DNA of 63,995 bases, from assembly GCA_016283775.1 (NCBI GenBank), contig JAEENL010000137.1:1-63995 (forward strand), written 5' to 3'. The position numbers and the translations under genes were made by a program. The notes below the pieces were generated by a model. It did no database searches, had not been told where the DNA came from, and was given only the letters and a program-made list of their open reading frames with translations. The stretch's first letter is position 1, and every line of letters starts with the position of its first letter. The DNA comes from Lachnospiraceae bacterium (GTDB lineage: Bacteria > Bacillota > Clostridia > Lachnospirales > Lachnospiraceae). This document shows, one piece after another, positions 24,597 to 38,181 of the stretch.

Positions 24597-25664
24597 ATGA
24601 GAAATCACGAAATCACGGCGCCTCAGCGTCTGCTTAACAAAAAAGGGAACATAGCCGAACCCGGCTGGGCAAGAAAGCCCTACTGGATCTATTCCAGGGA
24701 CGAGATCAAAGCACCTCGTTTCAGGATCAAGGAATGGGATTATTACATTGTGATCCATGACGGAAAATATGACGGGAGCGAAAGCTTTGCGGCCGCTTTT
24801 ACCATATCCGACAACGGTTACGTGGGCCTGCAGTCCGTTTCTCTCCTGGAGTTTGACAAAAACACGGAGCACACCGAAACCGTGTTAAACGTGTTTCCCA
24901 TGGGAAAATTCAAGCTCCCGCCCACTTCCGAGGCCGGAAACACCGAATACAAGGACAAACGCCTTCATATGAGGTTTTCAAAGCATCCGGAAGAACGAAG
25001 GATACAATGCCGTTTTGACAATTTCAAGGACGGCAAGGCTCTTACCGCGGACATAACACTTTCCGAGCCGGACATGGATACCATGGTCATAGCGACTCCC
25101 TGGGAAAAGAAAGCGCATTTCTATTACAATCAAAAGATCAACTGCATGAAAGCCAAAGGTCAGGTAAAGTTTGACGGTCACATCTACCGTTTCAATCCTG
25201 AGCATGATTTTGGCACACTCGACTGGGGCAGAGGCGTCTGGACCTATGACAACACCTGGTACTGGGGCAACGGAAACGCCGCAGTCGACGGGCACTCACT
25301 CGGGTTCAACATCGGCTACGGCTTTGGAAACACAAAGGCCGCGAGCGAAAATATCCTCATCGTGGACGGTGTTGCTCACAAGCTGGACGACGTGGATTTC
25401 GGCATCCCGGGAGATACGGATCCGAAAGACCTGGACAAGCCCGACTATATGTCCCCATGGAAAATGACTTCTTCCGACGGAAGGTTTCAGGTGACTTTCG
25501 TGCCTGTGCTCGACCGTGCCGCAAAGCTTGATTTCAAGGCGATAGTGAGCGACCAGCATCAGGTGTTCGGCAGGATGAGCGGCTTTGTGACACTTGATAA
25601 CGGCGAAAAGCTCGAATTAAAGGACGTGCTTTGCTTTGCTGAAAAGGTTCACAACAAATATTGA
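24597..25664 (+). CDS. DUF2804 family protein
   Basis: 355 residues, full length for DUF2804. Recognisable parts: NHEITAPQRLLNKKGNIAEPGWARK near the start, RIKEWDYYIVIHDGKY, FNPEHDFGTLDWGRGVWTYDNTWYWGN (the family's most conserved region, about residue 195-220) and GHSLGFNIGYGFG. Probably a beta-barrel-type lipocalin-like fold (related to the svf1/CrtC group, by recall). Function unknown. AAGGGGGG precedes the ATG at 24597; the ATG two codons earlier is too close to the ribosome site. Confidence 0.85.
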   Translation: MRNHEITAPQRLLNKKGNIAEPGWARKPYWIYSRDEIKAPRFRIKEWDYYIVIHDGKYDGSESFAAAFTISDNGYVGLQSVSLLEFDKNTEHTETVLNVFPMGKFKLPPTSEAGNTEYKDKRLHMRFSKHPEERRIQCRFDNFKDGKALTADITLSEPDMDTMVIATPWEKKAHFYYNQKINCMKAKGQVKFDGHIYRFNPEHDFGTLDWGRGVWTYDNTWYWGNGNAAVDGHSLGFNIGYGFGNTKAASENILIVDGVAHKLDDVDFGIPGDTDPKDLDKPDYMSPWKMTSSDGRFQVTFVPVLDRAAKLDFKAIVSDQHQVFGRMSGFVTLDNGEKLELKDVLCFAEKVHNKY

Positions 25665-25705
25665 TACAAAGCGCGCAGGCGCAAAAAATACACTTGGAGG
25701 GCAAC

Positions 25706-26638
25706 ATGACTGACATTGAAAAGACCGAAGAAGACATCACAATGGAGGACTTTGAGCGCGCGATAGGCTCCGGGCTCAAGCAGATGAAAGAAGGAGACAT
25801 CGTGAATGGTACGGTGATCGGCGTTTCCGACACAGAGGTCACAGTGGACCTTAACGCTTATGCCGAGGGGATCATCAAAGCCGATGAGCTTTCAAACGAC
25901 CCCAGATTTTCCATAAAGCAGGACATCAAGGTGGGCGATACCGTAAAAGCACTTGTGCTCCGTGAAGACAGGGAAGGACACATCCTGCTTTCCGCAAAGC
26001 AGGCGGCAGATATCCTTGCCTGGGACAGGCTCAAGGAAATGATGCAGGAAAAGGCTGTGGTATCTGTAAAGATCAGGGAAGCCACAAACGCAGGCGTCAT
26101 CACTTATCTTGAGGGCATCCGCGCGTTTATCCCCGCATCCAAGCTGTCACTCGACTATGTCACGGACACCGATTCCTATGTGGGAAAGACGTTGGACGCA
26201 ATAGTCATCACAGTCAACGAAGCAGACAAAAAGCTTGTGCTTTCCGTACGCGACGTACTCAGGGACAAAGAAACGGAAAAGAGAAATTCACGCATTGCAA
26301 TGCTTCCCGTGGGCTCCGTTGTAAACGGCACCGTAGAGCGCATTGAGCCTTACGGCGCGTTTATTTCCATCGGAAACGGTCTGCAGGGCCTTGTGCATGT
26401 TTCGCAGATCTGCGACAAGCGCATCAAGCACCCGAAGGAAATGCTCGAAGTGGGGCAGAAAGTGGACGTAAAGATCATCGATGTGCGTGACGGCAAGATA
26501 TCCCTTTCCATCAAAGCCGTAAACGAAAAGGACGAGGCCGAGGAGGAGATCGAATCCGTACCGGCAACCTATTCCTTCGGCGACGACGAGCCCGTCACCA
26601 TGGCTTCACTGTTTAAAAATATCAGGGTCGACCGGTAA
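25706..26638 (+). CDS. Protein with three S1 RNA-binding domains (RpsA-like)
   Basis: 310 residues. Three S1 domains: about residues 25-100 (GDIVNGTVIGVSDTEVTVDLNAYAEGII), 110-180 (VVSVKIREATNAGVITYLEGIRAFIPASKLSL) and 205-275 (GSVVNGTVERIEPYGAFISIGNGLQGLVHVSQI). The acidic C-terminus resembles ribosomal protein S1 homologues of low-GC Gram positives, which have fewer S1 repeats than E. coli S1. It probably binds mRNA. The start at 25706 follows GGAGGG; the frame upstream to 25661 belongs to the end of the DUF2804 gene. The terminator at 26655-26692 follows. Confidence 0.88.
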   Translation: MTDIEKTEEDITMEDFERAIGSGLKQMKEGDIVNGTVIGVSDTEVTVDLNAYAEGIIKADELSNDPRFSIKQDIKVGDTVKALVLREDREGHILLSAKQAADILAWDRLKEMMQEKAVVSVKIREATNAGVITYLEGIRAFIPASKLSLDYVTDTDSYVGKTLDAIVITVNEADKKLVLSVRDVLRDKETEKRNSRIAMLPVGSVVNGTVERIEPYGAFISIGNGLQGLVHVSQICDKRIKHPKEMLEVGQKVDVKIIDVRDGKISLSIKAVNEKDEAEEEIESVPATYSFGDDEPVTMASLFKNIRVDR

Positions 26639-26654
26639 ACGGTCTCAGAAGACA

Positions 26655-26692
26655 AAACCCCCGGGAACGGTACAGTTCCCGGGGATATTTTT
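26655..26692. terminator. Bidirectional terminator between the S1 gene and carB
   Basis: CCCCGGGAAC/GTTCCCGGGG stem with TTTTT on the plus side and, in the minus direction, TTTTG after the stem. It ends both the S1 gene and the nitrogen-assimilation operon. Confidence 0.85.
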
Positions 26693-29600
26693 ATTCCGCA
26701 TCTATCGTGGAAACGCCAAGGGTCACTTCTTCAAGCACATCGAGCACCATGCGCACGGTGTCGAGGGACGTCAGCATGGTGATATTGTTCTGTGCGGCAG
26801 CGCGGCGGATTGCGGCTCCGTCGCCGTAGTGAACGCCCGAGCGGATGGCACGGGTGTTTATCACATAGCTCACATAGCCTGCACGAATGGAATCGAGCAC
26901 TTCCTCGCTTCCCTCGCTCGGCTTATGCCTTACCCTCGTCCTTATGCCATGTGACTTCAAAGCCTCAGCTGTAAGCGTTGTGGCTTCGATGTTAAAGCCC
27001 ATGTTGTAAAAACGGCGGATCAGCGGCACTGTCTCTTCCTTGTCCTCGTCTGCGACCGATACGAGCACCGTTCCATAGTTCTTAAGCGTCAGCCCGGAAG
27101 CCGTCATTGCCTTGTATGCCGCTCTGTGGATCATTTTGTCATAGCCTATGGCTTCGCCCGTTGACTTCATCTCGGGAGAAAGATATGCATCCATCCCGCG
27201 GAGCTTTGAGAACGAGAATGCCGGCACTTTTACGTAATAGCGCTCCTTTTCCTTGGGATAGCGCACATTTATCCCCTGCTCTTCAAGCGACACTCCGAGA
27301 ATTGCGAGAGTGCCTATATCCGCAAGGCTGTATCCCGTAGCCTTTGAAAGGAACGGCACTGTCCTCGAGGAACGGGGATTTACTTCAATGACATAGACCT
27401 TTTCAGAGGGGTCCACAATGAACTGGATATTAAAAAGTCCCACGATCCCTATGCCGAGTCCAAGCTTTTCCGTATAGTCGAGGATCGTATTTTTTACATT
27501 TTCCGAAAGGCTGTAGGACGGATAGACGCTTATGGAATCACCGGAGTGCACGCCCGTCCTCTCGACAAGTTCCATGATACCCGGTACGAAAACCCGCTTT
27601 CCATCGCAGACCGCATCCACCTCGACTTCCTTGCCGCGGATATACTTATCCACAAGTACGGGCTTGTCGGCGTCCACTTCCACGGCTGTCCTTAAATACT
27701 CCCACATTGCCTCTTCCTTGGCAACGATCTGCATCGCACGGCCTCCGAGCACAAAACTCGGGCGCACAAGCACAGGATAGCCTATCTTTTTTGCAGCGGA
27801 AACGCCCTCCTCCACGCTTGTCACGGCACAGCCTGTGGGCTGTGGAATGTCAAGGTCGAGAAGCAGTTTTTCAAAAAGATCCCTGTTTTCCGCACGGTCT
27901 ATGGCATCACAATCGGTGCCGATGATCTTTACACCGCGGTCACGGAGCGGGTCGGCGAGGTTTATCGCAGTCTGCCCGCCAAGTGTCGCTATGACCCCTT
28001 CAGGCTTTTCCAGGTCTATTATGTTCATCACGTCTTCCGTGCAGAGCGGCTCAAAGTAGAGCTTGTCGGAGCACGTGTAATCTGTCGACACTGTCTCCGG
28101 ATTGTTGTTTATGATTATCGCTTCGTACCCGGCTTTTCTTATGGTCTGCACCGCATGCACTGTGGAATAGTCAAACTCCACGCCCTGCCCGATACGGATG
28201 GGGCCCGACCCCAGCACTATCATCTTTTTCTTTTCGGATACGCGGGATTCGTTTTCTTCCTCATAGGTCGAGTAGAAATACGGGATATAGCTGTCAAACT
28301 CGGATGCGCAGGTGTCGATCATCTTGTAGACAGGCTTGATGCCTTTTTCCAAACGAAGCTTGTAAATGTCAGTCTCTTCACGATTCCAGAGAAGCGCGAT
28401 CTCTTTGTCCGAGAAGCCCATCTTTTTGGCCTGAAGCAATGTATCGATATCGCCCGGATTTGAACGTATCTCTGCTTCAGCTTCTGTGATCTTTTGGATC
28501 TTTCTCACGAAAAACCTGTCGATGCCTGTAGCCGCGCAGATTTCGCCGACATCGGTGCCGCGGCGTAAAAGCTCCGCTATCGCATAGATTCTGTCATCCG
28601 TGCCTATGCGGATGTAGTCGGAAAGCCAAGCGGTCTCAGCGTTGTCAAACTTCTTTTTCCTGATATGGAAAGCGCCTATCTCAAGCGAACGAATGCCTTT
28701 CAGCAGGCTCTCCTCAAACGTTCTTCCGACGCTCATCACCTCGCCTGTCGCCTTCATCTGCGTAGAGAGCGAGTTGTTTGCATCAGCGAATTTATCGAAC
28801 GGGAAGCGCGGCAGTTTTGTGACAACATAGTCCAAAGCAGGCTCAAAGGAAGCGGGCGTGTTCGCGAGCATGATCTCGTCAAGAGTCATGCCGACGCCTA
28901 TCTTTGCGGAAACCCTGGCGATAGGGTATCCGCTGGCCTTTGACGCAAGCGCCGAAGAACGCGAAACTCTGGGGTTAACCTCGATCAGATAGTATTGGAA
29001 CGACTTCGGATCCAGCGCAAACTGTACATTGCAGCCGCCCTCTATCTCAAGCGCGCGGATTATCTTTAACGCGCTGTCACGAAGCATGTGATATTCTTTG
29101 TTGGTAAGCGTCTGCGAAGGGCAGACAACTATGGAATCGCCTGTGTGGATGCCTACAGGATCCAGGTTCTCCATGTTACAGATGGTGATCGCGGTATCGT
29201 TTTTGTCGCGCATCACCTCGTATTCTATCTCTTTGTAGCCCTTTACGCTCTTTTCCACGAGCACCTGGTGCACGGGAGAAATCTCAAGGGCGTTTTTCAT
29301 CATCGGAACAAAACTCTCGGGATCGTCGGCAAAGCCGCCGCCTGTGCCGCCCAGCGTAAATGCGGGACGGAGCACCACAGGATAACCTATCTCTTCGGCA
29401 ATCTTTAAGCCCTCTTCAACGGAAAGCGCGATGTCCGAAGGTAATGTAGGCTCTTCAAGCGATTCGCAGAGTTCCTTGAATTTCTCTCTGTCCTCCGCCT
29501 GCTCGATCGATGAGCTGCGAGTGCCAAGCAGTTCTACGCGGCACTCCGCAAGGATACCCTTTTTCTCAAGCTGCATCGCAAGGTTAAGTCCCGTCTGCCC

Positions 29601-29873
29601 GCCGATACCAGGAAGAATGGCGTCCGGACGCTCGTAACGGATGATCTTTGCTATGTACTCGAGCGTAAGCGGCTCCATGTAGACCTTGTCCGCGATCGCA
29701 GTATCCGTCATGATGGTCGCGGGGTTTGAATTGCAAAGCACGACCTCATAGCCCTCTTCCTTAAGCGCAAGGCAGGCCTGCGTTCCGGCATAGTCAAATT
29801 CCGCCGCCTGTCCGATGACGATGGGGCCGGAACCGATCACAAGTATTTTCCTGATATCTTTCCTCTTAGGCAT
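26691..29873 (-). CDS. carB: Carbamoyl-phosphate synthase large chain
   Basis: 1060 residues with two homologous halves, each an ATP-grasp domain (residues about 1-400 and 545-935) with SGPIVIGQAAEFDYAGTQAC and SGPIRIGQGVEFDYSTVHAV at the start of each. An oligomerisation domain lies between and an allosteric MGS-like domain at the C-terminus (about 935-1060, VSVADEDKEETVPLIRRFYNMGF). It uses two ATP to make carbamoyl phosphate from bicarbonate and ammonia supplied by CarA, for arginine and pyrimidines. Its start overlaps the carA end by 8 bases. Last gene of the nitrogen operon. Confidence 0.97.
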   Translation of the reverse strand: MPKRKDIRKILVIGSGPIVIGQAAEFDYAGTQACLALKEEGYEVVLCNSNPATIMTDTAIADKVYMEPLTLEYIAKIIRYERPDAILPGIGGQTGLNLAMQLEKKGILAECRVELLGTRSSSIEQAEDREKFKELCESLEEPTLPSDIALSVEEGLKIAEEIGYPVVLRPAFTLGGTGGGFADDPESFVPMMKNALEISPVHQVLVEKSVKGYKEIEYEVMRDKNDTAITICNMENLDPVGIHTGDSIVVCPSQTLTNKEYHMLRDSALKIIRALEIEGGCNVQFALDPKSFQYYLIEVNPRVSRSSALASKASGYPIARVSAKIGVGMTLDEIMLANTPASFEPALDYVVTKLPRFPFDKFADANNSLSTQMKATGEVMSVGRTFEESLLKGIRSLEIGAFHIRKKKFDNAETAWLSDYIRIGTDDRIYAIAELLRRGTDVGEICAATGIDRFFVRKIQKITEAEAEIRSNPGDIDTLLQAKKMGFSDKEIALLWNREETDIYKLRLEKGIKPVYKMIDTCASEFDSYIPYFYSTYEEENESRVSEKKKMIVLGSGPIRIGQGVEFDYSTVHAVQTIRKAGYEAIIINNNPETVSTDYTCSDKLYFEPLCTEDVMNIIDLEKPEGVIATLGGQTAINLADPLRDRGVKIIGTDCDAIDRAENRDLFEKLLLDLDIPQPTGCAVTSVEEGVSAAKKIGYPVLVRPSFVLGGRAMQIVAKEEAMWEYLRTAVEVDADKPVLVDKYIRGKEVEVDAVCDGKRVFVPGIMELVERTGVHSGDSISVYPSYSLSENVKNTILDYTEKLGLGIGIVGLFNIQFIVDPSEKVYVIEVNPRSSRTVPFLSKATGYSLADIGTLAILGVSLEEQGINVRYPKEKERYYVKVPAFSFSKLRGMDAYLSPEMKSTGEAIGYDKMIHRAAYKAMTASGLTLKNYGTVLVSVADEDKEETVPLIRRFYNMGFNIEATTLTAEALKSHGIRTRVRHKPSEGSEEVLDSIRAGYVSYVINTRAIRSGVHYGDGAAIRRAAAQNNITMLTSLDTVRMVLDVLEEVTLGVSTIDAE

Positions 29874-30978
29874 GGATCTTTGCTCCCTCCGTCCTGTTTT
29901 CCTTCATCATCCGGATAAAACGGTCAAACAGATGCGCGCTGTCCTGCGGTCCGGGCGCGCTCTCAGGGTGGTACTGTACGCTGAAAACGCGGTCTTCGGC
30001 GCAGCTCACGCCCTCGATGGTATTGTCAAGAATGTTGATATGTGTGGCTTTGAGCTTTGTCCCCGAAAGGCTTTTCTCATCCACCGCATATGAATGGTTC
30101 TGCGAAGTAATCTCTATCTTTCCGGTCTCAAGATCTTTTACCGGGTGGTTTCCTCCACGGTGACCGAATTTCAGTTTGTATGTCTTTGCACCGTAGGCAA
30201 GTGATATTATCTGATGTCCGAGACAAATGCCGAAAATGGGGCATTTTCCGATAAGCTTGCGTATGGTCTCGATGGTCTCGGGAACGTCGGTAGGGTCGCC
30301 CGGGCCGTTTGAAATGAACACGCCGTCGGGATTAAGATCAAGGATATGCTCTGCGTCGGTATCCCAGGGAACCACGGTCACACGGCAACCGCGCTTTACG
30401 AGCGAACGCACTATGTTTCTCTTCATTCCGCAGTCGATGGCTACGACATGGAACTCGACATCCGTTCCTTCGCTTTCCCACATGCTGTGACTGCTCACGC
30501 GGGAGACTGCGTCTCTTGGCATTTCAAAACTTTTAAGTTTTGAAATGCCCTCTTCAAGCGTGGTCGAAGCGGCGGTGAGCAACGCTTTTCTGCTTCCCAC
30601 ATCACGTATGGAGCGGTTCAGTTTTCTCGTGTCAAGGCCGCTGATTCCCGCTATCCCAAAGCGTTTCATCACTTCTCCGAGCGTTTTTTCGGAACGGAAA
30701 TTTGACGGCTCGTCGTTGTATTCATGCACAACGAGAGCGCCGATGGACGGCTGGAGCGTCTCATAATCGGCCGCTGCCATTCCGTAGTTTCCGATGAGCG
30801 GATAGGTCATCACGACCGCCTGATCCGTATACGAGGGGTCGGACAATATCTCCTGATAGCCTACGACCGATGTGTTGAACACGATCTCCAGTATCTTTTC
30901 CTCGTCGGATCCGAAGGAGTGGCCGTAATACTCGCTTCCGTCCTCCAAAATGATCTTTCTGTCGGGTTTCCCTGTCAT
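29866..30978 (-). CDS. carA: Carbamoyl-phosphate synthase small chain (glutamine amidotransferase)
   Basis: 370 residues: N-terminal CarA domain (about 1-135) and class I glutamine amidotransferase domain with the nucleophile cysteine in IFGICLGHQIISLAYG (about residue 255) and the YHPE segment (about 340). It releases ammonia from glutamine for CarB. A perfect 15-bp inverted repeat with 2-bp spacer lies inside the gene at 30518-30549, in the linker before the amidotransferase domain (residues around EGISKLKSFEMP). AAGGATC precedes the ATG. It is 30 bp downstream of pyrG. Confidence 0.96.
   Translation of the reverse strand: MTGKPDRKIILEDGSEYYGHSFGSDEEKILEIVFNTSVVGYQEILSDPSYTDQAVVMTYPLIGNYGMAAADYETLQPSIGALVVHEYNDEPSNFRSEKTLGEVMKRFGIAGISGLDTRKLNRSIRDVGSRKALLTAASTTLEEGISKLKSFEMPRDAVSRVSSHSMWESEGTDVEFHVVAIDCGMKRNIVRSLVKRGCRVTVVPWDTDAEHILDLNPDGVFISNGPGDPTDVPETIETIRKLIGKCPIFGICLGHQIISLAYGAKTYKLKFGHRGGNHPVKDLETGKIEITSQNHSYAVDEKSLSGTKLKATHINILDNTIEGVSCAEDRVFSVQYHPESAPGPQDSAHLFDRFIRMMKENRTEGAKIHA
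30518..30549. repeat. 32-bp palindrome inside carA
   Basis: Perfect inverted repeat with 15-base arms (GGCATTTCAAAACTT and its complement) around TT. In frame with carA and coding GISKLKSFEMP, so it does not break the gene. Confidence 0.7.
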
Positions 30979-31008
30979 TTAATGATCCTTCTTTCGTCAG
31001 TTCACGTA

Positions 31009-34243
<3,235 letters not shown>

Positions 34244-34280
34244 AAAATTTTTTCCTCCGTCTGGTCACAGTCTTTATATA

Positions 34281-36005
34281 CTACTCCACATCTTGCAGAG
34301 CGGCGTAGCCTTCTTCACCGGTGCGGACTTTGACAACATTTTCCACATCGTATACGAAGATCTTACCGTCACCGATATGACCGGTGTAAAGTACTTTCTT
34401 TGCCGTTTCGATGACATCACGCACAGGTATCGCGCTTACGACGATGTCCACCTGTACCTTCGGCCTCAGGTCTGTCTCGACCGCAACGCCACGGTAATAC
34501 TCGGTGTGGCCCTTCTGCATACCGTAGCCCATAACATGAGAAACCGTCATTCCCGTGATGCCGAGCTTGCTCATGGCATCCTTCAGGGCATAGAGTTTTT
34601 CTTCCTTGAACACTATCTCCACCTTGGTGAACTTGTGCCCGTCAGCGTCAAACGAAGGCTCACGCTTTACGGGAACAGCTTCCGCAACCGGTGTTGTTCC
34701 TGTGACCGCAACGATCTGGTCACCTGTGCCGAATTCGGTATATTTATCCACAGCGGGTGCAAAATCCGCATATGCGCTGGGAAGTCCGTGCTCACTTATG
34801 TCAAGACCTGCAAGTTCGTCAGCCGCATCGGCACGGAGGAAATCGATCTTCTTTAAAACGAAGAAGAACACGCCCATTGTCACCGCAGTCCAAGCTGCAA
34901 CGGTAACAAATCCGAGAAGCTGTATTCCGAGTTGTGTAAAATCTCCTGTATAGAAAAGGCCGTTAAGACCTGCGGGAGCATCAGGGTTTGCAAGAAGGCC
35001 GACAGCGATGGTTCCCCAGACACCGTTTGCGCAGTGAACGCCTACGGCACCTACGGGATCGTCGATATGAAGCTTAAGGTCGAGCACTTCAACGACTACA
35101 ACAACGAGGATACCTGCAACAACGCCGACTACCGTTGCGCCGATGGCGTCAAAGGCATCGCAGCCTGCTGTAACCGCTACAAGACCTGCAAGAGAAGCGT
35201 TGAGGCACATCGAAACATCGGGCTTTCCGTTCTTTACCCAGGTATAGATAAGAGTCGTGCATGTCGCAACCGAAGGAGCGATGGTCGTTGTAAGGAAGAT
35301 CGCCGAAAGTTCGGATGGTGTTGTCGCGGCGGCACCGTTAAATCCATACCAGCCGAGCCACAGGATGAATACGCCGAGAGCGCCGAGAGGGATGGAATGT
35401 CCGGGAATGGCGTTTACCTTTGTGACTTTGCCGTTTTTGTCTTTTACATATTTACCGATCCTGGGTCCGAGAGCGATAGCACCGATAAGTGCCGCAATAC
35501 CGCCTACCATGTGGATCGCGCAGGAGCCTGCATAATCATGGAAGCCGAGGCTGCTGAGCCAGCCGCCGCCCCAGATCCAGTGAGCCTCGATGGGATAGAT
35601 AAGGAGGCTGATCACTCCGGAGTATACGCAGTATGCCGAGAATTTTGTACGTTCAGCCATGGCGCCGGATACGATGGTAGCTGTGGTGGCGCAGAAAACG
35701 AGGTTGAATACGAAGTAGCTTGCGTCCGTAAATCCGTCGGCAGGAGATGCGATGAAATCCTTAAAGTGGGCAAAAAGCTGAAGATTCGGCTTTCCTATAA
35801 GTCCGAACAGTGTATCCTCTCCCATCATGAGGGTATAGCCGAGGATCGAGAACACAACGGTTCCGATACAAAAATCCATAAGGTTTTTCATTATTATGTT
35901 TCCGGCGTTCTTTGCGCGGGTGAAGCCTGTCTCCACCATTGCAAAGCCCGCCTGCATCCAGAATACCAAAGCAGCACCGATCAAAAACCAAAATTCCACA
36001 GTCAT
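34281..36005 (-). CDS. Ammonium transporter fused to a C-terminal PII (GlnK) domain
   Basis: 574 residues. The first 425 or so are an Amt channel with about eleven helices: AGFAMVETGFTRAKNAGNIIMKNLMDF, HMVGGIAALIGAIALGPR, then LWLGWYGFNGAAA and GCDAFDAIGATVVGVVAG. The last 115 residues are a PII protein, with KVEIVFKEEKLYALKDAMSK, a T-loop GHTEYYRGVAVETDLRPKV and the B-loop TGHIGDGKIFVYDVENVVKVRTGE. PII normally blocks AmtB; fusion makes the control built in. The T-loop keeps tyrosines where uridylylation takes place in GlnB. Transporter genes are usually next to a separate glnK; this fused form is less usual. AGGAGG precedes the ATG. Confidence 0.93.
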   Translation of the reverse strand: MTVEFWFLIGAALVFWMQAGFAMVETGFTRAKNAGNIIMKNLMDFCIGTVVFSILGYTLMMGEDTLFGLIGKPNLQLFAHFKDFIASPADGFTDASYFVFNLVFCATTATIVSGAMAERTKFSAYCVYSGVISLLIYPIEAHWIWGGGWLSSLGFHDYAGSCAIHMVGGIAALIGAIALGPRIGKYVKDKNGKVTKVNAIPGHSIPLGALGVFILWLGWYGFNGAAATTPSELSAIFLTTTIAPSVATCTTLIYTWVKNGKPDVSMCLNASLAGLVAVTAGCDAFDAIGATVVGVVAGILVVVVVEVLDLKLHIDDPVGAVGVHCANGVWGTIAVGLLANPDAPAGLNGLFYTGDFTQLGIQLLGFVTVAAWTAVTMGVFFFVLKKIDFLRADAADELAGLDISEHGLPSAYADFAPAVDKYTEFGTGDQIVAVTGTTPVAEAVPVKREPSFDADGHKFTKVEIVFKEEKLYALKDAMSKLGITGMTVSHVMGYGMQKGHTEYYRGVAVETDLRPKVQVDIVVSAIPVRDVIETAKKVLYTGHIGDGKIFVYDVENVVKVRTGEEGYAALQDVE

Positions 36006-36032
36006 AATGTAAGTTCCTCCTTTTTTCTTATT

Positions 36033-36052
36033 GCCCCGGTCTGTGTCGGGGC
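36033..36052 (-). other. Hairpin between glnN and the Amt gene
   Basis: GCCCCG/CGGGGC perfect stem with an 8-base loop and no U-tract. Not a terminator; possibly an mRNA stabiliser or processing site in the operon transcript. Confidence 0.5.
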
Positions 36053-36056
36053 TATG

Positions 36057-38153
36057 CTATCTCACGCTGAAAAGTATGTCTCCGTAGGTCGGGAAAGGCC
36101 AGTATTCCTTAGCGGTGAGCAGCTCTGCTTTATCGCAGGGTTCTCTCAATTCGCTCATCTTGGGAAGTACGGTGTCCCTTATAAGAGCAGATTCAGCGAT
36201 GATGTCCGTTGCGTCCGCAAGACCTGCGACAGCCTCTTCAAGTTCATGTGTTTTTGCGTTTATGCTGTCTGTGAGTGCGGATAATTTTTCAACGAGTTCC
36301 TTTTCATAACCGCAGGCCGCATCTTTTACAAATGCCTGTTTCTCTGCAGCTTCCTTTGCAAGCGCTGCAGCAAAGCGTGTGATCGCGGGTGCGATGCGCT
36401 TGTGTACCATGTTGATCATGGTGTTTGCCTCGATATTAACTGTCTTGCAGTAGTTCTCAAGCATGATGTCGCGTCTGGATCTCAGTTCGTCCTCTGTGAA
36501 TACTCCGAGGCCTGTGAGCATCTTTACGTTCTTGTCATCAAGGAGATGAGGCATGCAGTCGGCGGTGGTTCTGTAATTAAGAAGTCCGCGCTTTTCGGTT
36601 GCCTCTGCGATCCAGGAATCATCATAGCCGTTTCCGTTGAATATGATGCGTCTGTGATCCTTGATCGTCTTTTTGATCATCTCATGGAGTGCGCTCTTGA
36701 AATCATCTGCTTTTTCAAGTCTGTCCGCATATACTTTAAGGCTCTCGGCAACCGCGCTGTTAAGCATGATGTTTGCGCATGCGATGCTGTTTGACGAGCC
36801 AAGCATACGGAATTCGAATTTGTTTCCGGTGAATGCAAACGGCGAAGTCCTGTTTCTGTCTGTCGTATCGCGGTTGAACTTGGGTAAAACGTCCACGCCG
36901 AGCTTCATCTGCATCTTTTCGGTTCCCTTATAAGGAGTGTCGTTCTCTATTGCCTCAAGAACCGCATTGAGCTCGTCTCCGAGGAAGATGGAGATAACTG
37001 CCGGCGGCGCCTCGTTTGCTCCGAGTCTGTGGTCGTTTCCTGCGGTTGCAACGGATATCCTTAAGAGATCCTGATAATCATCGACCGCTTTGATCACTGC
37101 ACAAAGGAAAAGCAGGAACTGTGCGTTTTCGTACGGTGTATCGCCGGGAGAAAGAAGGTTCTGTCCGGCGTCGGTAGCTATCGACCAGTTGTTGTGCTTA
37201 CCGCTTCCGTTTACGCCTGCGAAAGGCTTTTCATGAAGGAGACAAACAAGTCCGTGCTTTGCGGCGACTTTCTGCATTATCTCCATTGTCAGCTGGTTGT
37301 GATCGGTCGCAACGTTTGTTGTCGAATATATGGGAGCAAGCTCATGCTGTGCGGGTGCAACTTCGTTGTGCTCGGTCTTTGCAAGAATACCAAGTTTCCA
37401 AAGCTCGTCGTTCAGATCCTCCATGAATGCCGCTACACCGGGCTTGATCACCCCGAAGTAGTGATCGTCAAGCTCCTGTCCCTTGGGAGGCTTTGCTCCG
37501 AACAATGTCCTTCCCGTAAAACGAAGGTCGGGACGCTGGTCGTACATTTCCTTTGTTACAAGGAAATATTCCTGCTCGGGTCCTACGGACGATACAACGC
37601 GCTTTGCGGTGTCGTTTCCAAAGAGTCTCAATATTCTCAGCGCCTGCTTGCTGAGTGCTTCCATCGAGCGAAGAAGCGGTGTTTTCTTATCAAGCGCGTG
37701 TCCGCCGTATGAGCAGAACGCTGTGGGAATGCAAAGTGTTTTTCCCTTTATGAAAGCGTAGGATGTGGGATCCCATGCCGTATATCCTCTTGCTTCAAAG
37801 GTTGCTCTTAAGCCGCCTGAGGGGAAGGATGAGGCATCGGGTTCGCCTTTAATAAGTTCTTTTCCGGAAAAATCCATGATCACGCTGCCGTCCGGCGAAG
37901 GTGCGATAAAGCTGTCGTGCTTTTCGGCGGTGATCCCCGTAAGAGGCTGGAACCAATGTGTGAAATGTGTCGCGCCCTTTGATACCGCCCAGTTTTTCAT
38001 GGCCTCCGCAACTGCATTGGCAACACTTATATCAAGTTCTTTTCCTTCATCGATAGTCTTCCTGAGGGAAGCGTATACCTCTGCGGAGAGAGACGAACGC
38101 ATCACGCGATCGTCAAATACCTGACTTCCAAAGTAATCCGAAACTGTACCCAT
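36057..38153 (-). CDS. glnN: Glutamine synthetase type III
   Basis: 698 residues, typical of the long GSIII family rather than GSI (about 450). Signature regions: [110 protein letters not shown], and [19 protein letters not shown]. It makes glutamine from glutamate, ammonia and ATP. AAAAGGAG precedes the ATG. It is the first gene of the minus-strand operon, and its leader has a terminator overlapped by a hexaloop hairpin (38182-38234). Confidence 0.96.
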   Translation of the reverse strand: MGTVSDYFGSQVFDDRVMRSSLSAEVYASLRKTIDEGKELDISVANAVAEAMKNWAVSKGATHFTHWFQPLTGITAEKHDSFIAPSPDGSVIMDFSGKELIKGEPDASSFPSGGLRATFEARGYTAWDPTSYAFIKGKTLCIPTAFCSYGGHALDKKTPLLRSMEALSKQALRILRLFGNDTAKRVVSSVGPEQEYFLVTKEMYDQRPDLRFTGRTLFGAKPPKGQELDDHYFGVIKPGVAAFMEDLNDELWKLGILAKTEHNEVAPAQHELAPIYSTTNVATDHNQLTMEIMQKVAAKHGLVCLLHEKPFAGVNGSGKHNNWSIATDAGQNLLSPGDTPYENAQFLLFLCAVIKAVDDYQDLLRISVATAGNDHRLGANEAPPAVISIFLGDELNAVLEAIENDTPYKGTEKMQMKLGVDVLPKFNRDTTDRNRTSPFAFTGNKFEFRMLGSSNSIACANIMLNSAVAESLKVYADRLEKADDFKSALHEMIKKTIKDHRRIIFNGNGYDDSWIAEATEKRGLLNYRTTADCMPHLLDDKNVKMLTGLGVFTEDELRSRRDIMLENYCKTVNIEANTMINMVHKRIAPAITRFAAALAKEAAEKQAFVKDAACGYEKELVEKLSALTDSINAKTHELEEAVAGLADATDIIAESALIRDTVLPKMSELREPCDKAELLTAKEYWPFPTYGDILFSVR

Positions 38154-38181
38154 AGTCTTGTCTCCTTTTCTGTTTTTGAAT

